A DNA stretch of 5,809 bases from Desulfovibrio desulfuricans. Lineage in GTDB: Bacteria; Desulfobacterota; Desulfovibrionia; Desulfovibrionales; Desulfovibrionaceae. Under the pieces are notes generated by a model. The model ran no database searches. It saw nothing but the letters and a program-made list of their open reading frames with translations, and was not told the DNA's origin. The stretch spans positions 1 through 5,809 of the forward strand of contig QKDT01000170.1 in NCBI GenBank assembly GCA_003251995.1, read 5' to 3'. Both the position numbers and the translations under genes were made by a program. The stretch's first letter is position 1, and each line of letters starts with the position of its first letter. Positions 1 to 5,809 of this stretch are shown here, piece by piece.

Positions 1-8
1 AAACAGAC

Positions 9-1058
9 ATGATAAACATCTTTGTTACATACCGCTGCAACCTCGCTTGTCCTTACTGTTTTGCACGGGATATGAAGACGGAATTTCCGTCTGATATGGA
101 AGAAAAAACCTTTTCCGCCCTTCTGGAGTGGATGGTCAACGGTGGGGTGTCGGCTGCGTCCTTTATTGGCGGGGAGCCGACGCTGCATCCCCGGCTGGCG
201 GAAATGATGGAACGCACCGCCAATGCCGGCATATCCACGGTGCTGTTTACCAACGGTCTTTTTACCCCGTCCCTGGTGGAGAGCATCGCGCCGCATGTCT
301 CCAACGTGGTGGTCAATTACAACGAACCGCAGACATACGCGCCCGGACAGTGGGAAAGGCTCAATGCCAACCTGGATGCCCTGCGCATGCGCAACGTGCG
401 CATTACCTTTTCCAAAAACTTTTCGCGCCAGTTCTGCCGGTACGATTATCTGCTGGAAGGCATTGAACGCCACAATGTCAGCGCCGTGCGTTATGACATT
501 TCACGCCCAGCCGTTAGCGGAACCAACGACCACTTTACCCTTGAGGATACGCGGCAGGTTATTGCCACAATTGTGGGTTTTGTAAAGCAATGCGAGGCAT
601 TGGGCGTGCGCACCGGGCTTGATTGCAGCGTGCGCTTTTGCGACATGCGCAAGGAGGACAGGCAGTATCTGGAACGGATTTCTGCCAAGTTCACCGGCAT
701 CTGCCATCCCTCGCTGGATATCCACCCGGATCTGTCCGCCTCGTATTGCCTCCCGCTCAGCGGGGTGCGCGTTCCGTCTGTTTTGCGCTTCAGAAACTGT
801 GAAGAGCTGCTATGGCACTTTGCCCAGATGGTACGCCCCCTGCGGCTGAAAAATGTCTCTGCCGACTGCCTGGACTGCAAGGATTTTATGCGCCGTTGCC
901 AGGGTGGCTGCCTTGCTCTGCGCCGTACTGCATCCACAGAAGGGGCTGCCATTACCACCATTGAGAAGCCAAATGCGCCAAAGGCGGGCAGCAGCCCGCA
1001 GGAACCGACCACTTCCCAACAGAACCACGCCTTCCCGGAGAGAGCCTGCCATGAGTAA
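9..1058 (+). CDS. Radical SAM protein with C-terminal SPASM-like domain
   Basis: A 349-residue radical SAM enzyme, expected to cleave S-adenosylmethionine reductively at a 4Fe-4S cluster and generate a 5'-deoxyadenosyl radical in the cytoplasm. Seen: the cluster motif CNLACPYC (Cys10, Cys14, Cys17) almost at the N-terminus, then the SAM-binding GGEPT motif at 54-58. The C-terminal third has Cys232-x14-Cys247 and Cys287-x2-Cys290-x6-Cys297-x3-Cys301, the layout of a SPASM/twitch domain binding auxiliary clusters. Known SPASM proteins mostly modify peptides or proteins (RiPP maturases, anaerobic sulfatase maturases), so a peptide or protein substrate is inferred. The last ~45 residues are a polar, Pro/Ser/Thr-rich, probably disordered tail. 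The stop overlaps the start of the Mo oxidoreductase gene by 8 bases. The ATG at 9 suits the family, but only 8 bases precede it; they show no ribosome binding site and the frame is open to the edge, so a slightly longer N-terminus is possible. It is not MoaA, whose C-terminal cysteine pattern differs. Specific substrate unknown. Confidence 0.9.
   Translation: MINIFVTYRCNLACPYCFARDMKTEFPSDMEEKTFSALLEWMVNGGVSAASFIGGEPTLHPRLAEMMERTANAGISTVLFTNGLFTPSLVESIAPHVSNVVVNYNEPQTYAPGQWERLNANLDALRMRNVRITFSKNFSRQFCRYDYLLEGIERHNVSAVRYDISRPAVSGTNDHFTLEDTRQVIATIVGFVKQCEALGVRTGLDCSVRFCDMRKEDRQYLERISAKFTGICHPSLDIHPDLSASYCLPLSGVRVPSVLRFRNCEELLWHFAQMVRPLRLKNVSADCLDCKDFMRRCQGGCLALRRTASTEGAAITTIEKPNAPKAGSSPQEPTTSQQNHAFPERACHE
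1037..1044 (+). promoter_or_regulatory. Shine-Dalgarno sequence for the Mo oxidoreductase fusion gene
   Basis: GGAGAGAG lies 6 bases before the ATG at 1051, inside the 3' end of the radical SAM gene. This strong site decides the start of the downstream gene over the in-frame upstream ATG at 853. The overlapping stop/start (ATGAGTAA, 1051-1058) suggests translational coupling: ribosomes finishing the first gene can re-initiate on the second. Confidence 0.8.
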
Positions 1059-3771
1059 TCGTAAAGATGTCATAACCACCTGTACACGCGACTGCGCCAA
1101 CAGCTGCGGGCTTGTGGCAACAGTGCAGGATGGGCGGCTCATAAAACTGGCAGGCGACCCACAGCATCCTTTCACAAAAGGGCGGGCCTGCGTTAAAGCA
1201 GCGCGCTATGTTCACCGGGTCTACAGCCCAGAACGCATAGTACACCCCATGATACGCCGCAACGGGCGCTGGGAGCGGGCAAGCTGGGATGAGGCGCTTG
1301 ATCTTGTCGCCGCGCGGATGAACGCCATACGTGATGCATCCGGCCCGGAGGCCATACTCTACTATCAGGGGTATGGGGAGCGCACGGCCCTCAAGCTGCT
1401 GAACAGGTATTTTTTCAACCTGTTTGGCGGGGTTACCACCACCTGCGGCTCACTGTGCGGCGGGGCTGGTCAGGGTTCGCAGAATCTTGATTTCGGCGAG
1501 CGCGTCTCCCATGATCCGCTAGACCATTATAACAGCAATTCCATGATCTTGTGGGCGCGCAACCCGGCCTCGACCAACATCAGTCTGGTGCCCATAATAC
1601 GCGATATCCGCAAGCGCGGCGGCACGGTCATTCTGGTGGATCCGGCTTACAGCAAATCTGTGCCGCTGGTTGACCGCCACATCAAGCCCAAGGCCAATAC
1701 CGATGGCTTTCTTGCCATGGCGGCGGCAAAACTCATTTTAGCCGCAGGCAAGGAAGATAAGGAATTTTTGCAGCGGTATAGTGAGGGCGCGCAGGAATAT
1801 TTGGATATTCTTGACCGCTTTACGGTTGAAGAGCTTTGCAGTTATTGCGATGTGCCGGTTAGTGACGCGCAGTTGCTGGCAGATACCCTCATACGCGAAT
1901 ACCCCACATCCATGCTTATGGGCTGGGGATTGCACCGCCACGAATACGCGCACTACAACCTGAGGGCCATTGATGCTCTTGGGGCCATATCTGGCAATAT
2001 TGGCGTGTCTGGCGGGGGCGTAAGCCAGGGTTTTGAAGAATACGGGCCTTACGATCAGCAATATTGGGGCGATCAGCTTAACCCGCCGCGCAGGTCGCTG
2101 CCTTTGCCCACCATTGGCAAGGCCATTCTGGAGGCGGACAATCCGCCCGTGCGCATGATCTATGTTACCGCTTCCAACCCGGTGTGCATGGCTGCCAATT
2201 CCGGCGCGGTGGCACAGGCCTTTTCAAAGGCGGAATTTGTCGTTTATTCCGGTCATTTTATGGACGACACCTCAGACTACGCCCATGTGTTTTTGCCAGC
2301 TACGACCTTTCTTGAAGAGGACGACGTGATGGCAAGCTACGGGCACAATTACCTTGGGGCGGTCTGCAAGGCCATAGAGCCTGTCGGCGAATGCCGGTCG
2401 GATTTTGAAACTTTTTATGAGCTGGCGGCCCGTTTTCCCTTTGCCGACCGCTTTCGCCGCAGCATTAAAGACTGGCTGCACGACCTGTGCGCCCCGGTGC
2501 GCGCCCAGGGATGTGATCTGGAAGAGCTGAAAACCACAGCCTTTCGTTGCCCTGCCCCCATGGTTGCCTATGCGGACAAAACATTTTCCACCCCCTCTGG
2601 CAAATACCGTTTTATGACGGATTTTGACCCGGCCCCCCTGCTCAAGAAGGACAAAGGCTATCCGTACCGGTTGCTCACTATCGCGCCCCACGGCTACATT
2701 TGCTCTGAACGAACCATGGCGGAACACCCGCCCCTGCCCGAAATTTTTCTGGCAAGGTCTGAGGCCGACCGCCTTGGCATGGTAGCAGGGGATGCGGTTG
2801 TAGTGCGCAGCCGGGTAGGCAGCCTTGTGGCAACGCTTGCCACGCAGGCCGACCAGCGCCCCGATGTGCTGGTAGCGGAACGCGGCGGCTGGCTTAAAGC
2901 CGGGCACGGCCTCAATCTGTTGACCCGCGATCTGGCAAGCAAGGTTGGCAACGGCACCCCCTATTACGAAACCAGCGTTACCGTGGAGCCGTTGGACGCG
3001 CACAAGTACACAATGCCGCGCATCCTGGTGGTGCAACACAGCGAAGAAGCGCCGGGCGGCAATTTTTGCAAAACCCTTGAGCAGGCCTGCGCAAAGCTGA
3101 CGACGCTGCAACTTTTTGGCGAACAAAAAGACAGCCTGCCGCAAAGCCATGACAAGTGGGACGGGCTGGTGGTGTTGGGCGGCCCCCAACATTCCTTTGA
3201 TGATGTGGCCTCGCCGCATTTTCCCCAACTGATGGATTTGATGCGCGCCTTTGAATCAGCCAACAAGCCTGTGGCAGGCATCTGCCTTGGCTGTCAGTTG
3301 CTTGCCCGAGCGTACGGGGCAGAGCTGTGGACCATGCCGGAACTGGAATTTGGCTTTGTGCAGCATCGTGTGACGGATGACGGAAAAAAGGACGCCATCT
3401 TGGGCAATCTGAAGGAACTACCTCGCCTGATGGAATTTCACGAGGACACCTTCCACCTTCCCAAGGATGCGGCTCTGCTGATTGAAGGGGAAAAATGCGT
3501 TAACCAAGCTTTCCGCGTGGGTAAGATGTCCTACGGTTTTCAGTTTCATCTTGAGGCGGATTCGGCAATTGTCAGTAGCTGGACAAAAAAATTCCGGCAG
3601 CAAGAGATCCCCGCCTACGCCAGCTACGGCAAGCAATACGACGATCAGTATTTTGCGGAAATGGCGGCAGCGCAGCCGCTGCTAGTGGAATATTCAGGCA
3701 AGTTCTGCAAACAGGTTGCGGAAAACTGGCTTGATCTTGTCAGACGACAGACCAAGGCATCGGCGGAATAA
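1051..3771 (+). CDS. Molybdopterin oxidoreductase fused to class I glutamine amidotransferase
   Basis: A 906-residue two-part protein. Residues ~7-650 are a complete MopB (DMSO reductase superfamily) catalytic subunit: 4Fe-4S motif Cys11-x3-Cys15-x3-Cys19 with the fourth ligand Cys47 followed by Lys49, a bis-MGD-binding core (GGTVILVDP at 190-198), candidate Mo/W ligand Cys136 in CGSLCGG (132-138), PSGKYRF at 515-521, and a molydopterin-binding domain at ~537-650. Residues ~655-840 are a GMP-synthase-like class I glutamine amidotransferase (GATase) with nucleophile Cys745 in GICLG, and His833 and Glu835 in FHLE, so the triad is complete; a ~70-residue helical-looking tail follows. No twin-arginine or other signal peptide is present, so it should be cytoplasmic. 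It is coupled to the upstream radical SAM gene. The Mo part should do a two-electron redox (or hydration-type) reaction and the GATase part should release ammonia from glutamine or hydrolyse a gamma-glutamyl bond; both are family inferences. Substrate and electron partner are not visible. The fusion is unusual, and the reading frame is continuous through the junction. Confidence 0.92.
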   Translation: MSNRKDVITTCTRDCANSCGLVATVQDGRLIKLAGDPQHPFTKGRACVKAARYVHRVYSPERIVHPMIRRNGRWERASWDEALDLVAARMNAIRDASGPEAILYYQGYGERTALKLLNRYFFNLFGGVTTTCGSLCGGAGQGSQNLDFGERVSHDPLDHYNSNSMILWARNPASTNISLVPIIRDIRKRGGTVILVDPAYSKSVPLVDRHIKPKANTDGFLAMAAAKLILAAGKEDKEFLQRYSEGAQEYLDILDRFTVEELCSYCDVPVSDAQLLADTLIREYPTSMLMGWGLHRHEYAHYNLRAIDALGAISGNIGVSGGGVSQGFEEYGPYDQQYWGDQLNPPRRSLPLPTIGKAILEADNPPVRMIYVTASNPVCMAANSGAVAQAFSKAEFVVYSGHFMDDTSDYAHVFLPATTFLEEDDVMASYGHNYLGAVCKAIEPVGECRSDFETFYELAARFPFADRFRRSIKDWLHDLCAPVRAQGCDLEELKTTAFRCPAPMVAYADKTFSTPSGKYRFMTDFDPAPLLKKDKGYPYRLLTIAPHGYICSERTMAEHPPLPEIFLARSEADRLGMVAGDAVVVRSRVGSLVATLATQADQRPDVLVAERGGWLKAGHGLNLLTRDLASKVGNGTPYYETSVTVEPLDAHKYTMPRILVVQHSEEAPGGNFCKTLEQACAKLTTLQLFGEQKDSLPQSHDKWDGLVVLGGPQHSFDDVASPHFPQLMDLMRAFESANKPVAGICLGCQLLARAYGAELWTMPELEFGFVQHRVTDDGKKDAILGNLKELPRLMEFHEDTFHLPKDAALLIEGEKCVNQAFRVGKMSYGFQFHLEADSAIVSSWTKKFRQQEIPAYASYGKQYDDQYFAEMAAAQPLLVEYSGKFCKQVAENWLDLVRRQTKASAE

Positions 3772-3955
3772 CCGTCTGGGTTTGCCTATTGGTTTTACTT
3801 GCAGGGTGCCTCAAGCAACGCACGGCATGGTCTACCTGTGTTAGCGCCCTTGCCAGGCTATAACCAAGATGTTGCCAGGACGGTACGCAGAGCAATCCCG
3901 GCCCTTTGACCTGCTACGGTGGCACTGAAGCGCTAACTGCAAAACTCCATAAAAC
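3772..3955. other. Non-coding spacer with short repeats
   Basis: No convincing coding sequence or recognised RNA gene is seen between the stop of the Mo fusion gene and the terminator hairpin. It contains an 8-base inverted repeat, GTTAGCGC (3840-3847) and GCGCTAAC (3930-3937), with 82 bases between the arms, and a direct repeat TTGCCAGG (3850-3857 and 3872-3879). In this position it is probably the 3' untranslated region of the + strand operon. The repeats may be chance. Confidence 0.5.
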
Positions 3956-4004
3956 ATGCCGAGCCGCAGAAACCTTGCAAGTTCTGCGACTCGGCATACT
4001 TTTT
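3956..4004. terminator. Bidirectional rho-independent terminator between convergent genes
   Basis: Arms 3956-3971 and 3982-3997 pair at 15 of 16 positions (single C/A mismatch at 3964/3989) around a 10-base loop. The + strand continues with TTTTT at 4000-4004 and more T-rich sequence, suiting termination of the radical SAM-Mo transcript. On the - strand the hairpin is followed, after one G, by TTTT (complement of 3951-3954), suiting termination of the acyl-ACP synthetase transcript. Confidence 0.85.
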
Positions 4005-4020
4005 ATATTTTCTATTGCTG

Positions 4021-5809
4021 CTACAGCAGGTTAAAATTGTTTTTCAGCGCTCTGTAATCCGTTTTACCGCTGCCCAACAGGGGGATGGCCTCCACCGTCA
4101 CCACGCGTTTTACCGCATACAGGGACGAGAGCCCCGCTGCCCGCAAGGCGGTATTTACTTCTGTCAGGGCCAGAGGCAAGGGAGTAAAAAGTACGATCGC
4201 CGCGCCTGTTTCCCCCTCTGTTGCCTCCACCGCCAGCGCGGGGCCTTGCTCTGGCGCATCGCTACGCTTGCCGAATATCTCAAGCAGCACACTTTCTATC
4301 TGCGGCAGCGAAATCATTTCTCCGCCTACTTTCACAAATCGCTTGAGCCGCCCCTTAAAGGTAAGCCGACCGGTTTCATCCATGCTCACAAGGTCGCCAG
4401 TGCGGTACCAGGTGAGGCCCTCAAACTCCACAAAGGGCGAAGGGGCATCACTGAGATAGCCGCCAAAAATGCTGGGGCCACGCACAAGCAGCATACCCGT
4501 CTGCCCCGCCGCAACCCGCTCGCATATGATGCCGTCCTCCTCCCTGACCAGAGCCAGAGCCACTGAGGGCATGGCGTGGCCTATGGTTCCGCTCACGATA
4601 TTGTTTGGCCTGTTTACAGAAACCACGGGCGAACATTCCGTAACGCCATAGCCCTCGCAAAGTGCTGCCTGCGGGCATTGCGCGGCAAAGGCGCGGTACA
4701 CGTGCTCGGGGCATTTTTCTGCTCCGGCAAAAGCGCAGCGCAAACTTGCCAGATCATCCGTACCCTGAGCCCTGTCCAGCACTGCGCCAAGAAACGTTGG
4801 CGGCGCAGCCATGAGCGTAAGCTTGTAATCGCGCACCAGGGCCGCCAGCGGGCCAGGTTCTGTGGGGTTGGGATGGAACGCAGCACGAAGGCCCAACGAC
4901 AGGGGCAATACGATGTTCACCATCAGACCAAAAGAATGGAACGGCGGCAGCATGGCAAGCACGCTGTCGTCTGGCTCAAGCTGCAATACCTCAACGATAT
5001 CGCGGGCATTGCTGAGCAGGTTGGCGTGACTGAGCGGAACCGCCTTGGGCAAGGATTCTGAGCCAGAAGTAAAAAGTACCGCCGCGGTTTTGGGCACTGC
5101 ATAATTTTTAAAACTGCGCAGCAAACGGGCCTTAAGCGCGCCTGTGAGCTTTTCCCATATGGTCAGCGAGGCCGCCAGTTTGTCCAGCAGCACCCACTGC
5201 ACCGGCAGGGATGCGAGAGGCAGCCCCTGGCGTTCCAGCCGATCCTGCAATGCCGTGGCGCTGAGGATATGACTGACCCCGGTGATGCGTATGCAATGCC
5301 GGAGGTTGGCATCACCCACTGTCCAGTTGAACAGCACCGGCGTTTTGCCTGCCAGCAGCGCGGCTAGCCAAGCTACCACCACTGCGGGCGTGGCGGGCAA
5401 CATGATGCCCATTCGCTCGCCGGGCAATGCACGTAAACGCGGGGCAAGAATCAGCGCGCCCATCAAAATATCCCGCCGGGTGCGCAAGGTGGCCCGGTCA
5501 GCCAGCAGGGGTTGGGCTGGTACGGTGCGGGTCTGAGTCAAGAATGCGTCCGCTATGGTGGCGGCATCCTTGGGTATGGCAAACCCACGGCTGTTGGCAG
5601 ACGCAAACCAGCCCACGGGCGCGGGGGCGTCGGCCTCTGCCAGACCAAGCTGACCACTCGCCGCCAGCAAGCAATCGCGCACCGTCACCAGCAGCTCCAG
5701 ATTGGCAATGCTGTTGCCGTGTGCGTTTTCTAGCCGGAGGGCCAAATCCATGAGCGCCAAGCTATCCAGCCCGAGGTCGCCACCCAGGGTCATGTCGTCT
5801 GAAATGGAA
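4021..5809 (-). CDS. Acyl carrier protein domain fused to Aas-like acyl-ACP synthetase (5' end outside window)
   Basis: The C-terminal ~596 residues of a larger protein. Numbering is from the Met whose codon ends at 5793. An acyl carrier domain comes first: GLDSLALMD carries Ser11, the expected 4'-phosphopantetheine site. From ~70 to 590 is an AMP-forming adenylation enzyme with TSGSESLPK (242-250, phosphate-binding loop), EGYGVTE (380-386), YRTGD (463-467) and the terminal catalytic Lys577 in GSGKTDY. Motifs such as PPFHSFGL, the CSPVVSVN stretch after GYGVTE, and PLLGSGK closely resemble the synthetase half of E. coli Aas, which loads fatty acids onto ACP using ATP for phospholipid re-acylation. 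Inferred role: activation of a fatty acid or other acyl group and transfer to its own carrier domain or to free ACP. The frame stays open to the right edge (residues SISDD precede that Met) and the first carrier helix is missing, so the internal Met is not the true start. An acyltransferase or transporter domain may lie upstream, as in Aas-type multidomain proteins. It converges on the Mo operon and shares its terminator. Confidence 0.88.
   Translation of the reverse strand, partial: SISDDMTLGGDLGLDSLALMDLALRLENAHGNSIANLELLVTVRDCLLAASGQLGLAEADAPAPVGWFASANSRGFAIPKDAATIADAFLTQTRTVPAQPLLADRATLRTRRDILMGALILAPRLRALPGERMGIMLPATPAVVVAWLAALLAGKTPVLFNWTVGDANLRHCIRITGVSHILSATALQDRLERQGLPLASLPVQWVLLDKLAASLTIWEKLTGALKARLLRSFKNYAVPKTAAVLFTSGSESLPKAVPLSHANLLSNARDIVEVLQLEPDDSVLAMLPPFHSFGLMVNIVLPLSLGLRAAFHPNPTEPGPLAALVRDYKLTLMAAPPTFLGAVLDRAQGTDDLASLRCAFAGAEKCPEHVYRAFAAQCPQAALCEGYGVTECSPVVSVNRPNNIVSGTIGHAMPSVALALVREEDGIICERVAAGQTGMLLVRGPSIFGGYLSDAPSPFVEFEGLTWYRTGDLVSMDETGRLTFKGRLKRFVKVGGEMISLPQIESVLLEIFGKRSDAPEQGPALAVEATEGETGAAIVLFTPLPLALTEVNTALRAAGLSSLYAVKRVVTVEAIPLLGSGKTDYRALKNNFNLL

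Noticed and set aside
491..1012. 173-codon open frame on the - strand
   Set aside because: Antisense to the radical SAM gene and without recognisable motifs; the + strand frame carries conserved cysteines throughout.
853..1050. In-frame 66-residue N-terminal extension of the Mo fusion protein, with a hydrophobic stretch resembling a signal sequence
   Set aside because: It lies out of frame over the conserved SPASM cysteine region of the radical SAM gene, while a strong Shine-Dalgarno sits 6 bases before ATG 1051 and the family N-terminus (short lead, then the Fe-S motif) starts there.
9..1058. Molybdenum cofactor biosynthesis protein MoaA, suggested by adjacency to a Mo enzyme
   Set aside because: The N-terminal motif is a general radical SAM signature and the C-terminal cysteines follow a SPASM-like pattern, not the MoaA CX2CX13C arrangement; the MoaA C-terminal GG is also missing.
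2272..3228. 318-codon open frame on the - strand
   Set aside because: Fully antisense to the Mo oxidoreductase coding region, no recognisable domain, His/Arg/Ala-rich composition typical of a shadow frame in GC-rich DNA.
3840..3937. Integron attC-like recombination site suggested by GTTAGCGC / GCGCTAAC
   Set aside because: The arms are in the wrong orientation (attC has RYYYAAC on the left and GTTRRRY on the right), and no inner paired boxes or gene cassette structure is present.
4015..4566. 183-codon open frame on the + strand
   Set aside because: Antisense to the synthetase motifs around Lys577 and YRTGD; no recognisable domain, and it begins just after the terminator with no ribosome binding site seen.
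5791..5793. ATG as the start of the - strand synthetase gene
   Set aside because: It falls inside the acyl carrier domain, just before the phosphopantetheine helix, and the frame remains open to the window edge with carrier-like residues upstream.

Overview
The window holds three protein-coding genes in a convergent layout: two overlapping genes on the + strand (about 9-3771) facing one gene on the - strand (4021 to the right edge), separated by a 249-base spacer with a strong hairpin terminator. No tRNA, rRNA, CRISPR array, insertion sequence or integration site is visible. Composition is moderately GC-rich with many G/C third positions. An anaerobic proteobacterium of the Desulfovibrio/Bilophila type (Desulfovibrionaceae) would fit an oxygen-sensitive radical-SAM enzyme next to a cytoplasmic molybdenum/tungsten enzyme, but this placement is inference; the sequence alone does not prove it.

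Region 1 (9-3771, +) is a probable two-gene operon. The first gene encodes a radical SAM enzyme with a C-terminal SPASM-type auxiliary Fe-S domain. Its last eight bases (ATGAGTAA) contain the start codon of the second gene, which has a clear Shine-Dalgarno sequence, so the two are very likely translationally coupled. The second gene encodes a 906-residue protein fusing a complete MopB/DMSO-reductase-family oxidoreductase (4Fe-4S motif, bis-MGD domains, C-terminal molydopterin-binding domain, candidate Mo/W ligand Cys136, no Tat signal) to a complete class I glutamine amidotransferase domain with an intact Cys-His-Glu triad. The fusion, coupled to a SPASM radical SAM enzyme, is the most unusual thing here. 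Its substrate cannot be read from the sequence. Plausible but unproven ideas are a glutamine-dependent redox/amidation enzyme, a gamma-glutamyl hydrolase joined to a redox enzyme, or a system in which the radical SAM protein modifies the Mo enzyme or a peptide encoded outside the window.

Region 2 (3772-4020) is non-coding. It carries a near-perfect 16-position hairpin with T-tracts on both sides, suited to end transcription from both directions, plus a few short repeats of doubtful meaning.

Region 3 (4021-5809, -) is the C-terminal part of an acyl-ACP synthetase resembling the synthetase half of Aas, with an acyl carrier protein domain fused directly upstream. The reading frame runs off the right edge in the middle of the carrier domain, so the true start and any further N-terminal domains lie outside. 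It is probably unrelated in function to the + strand pair.
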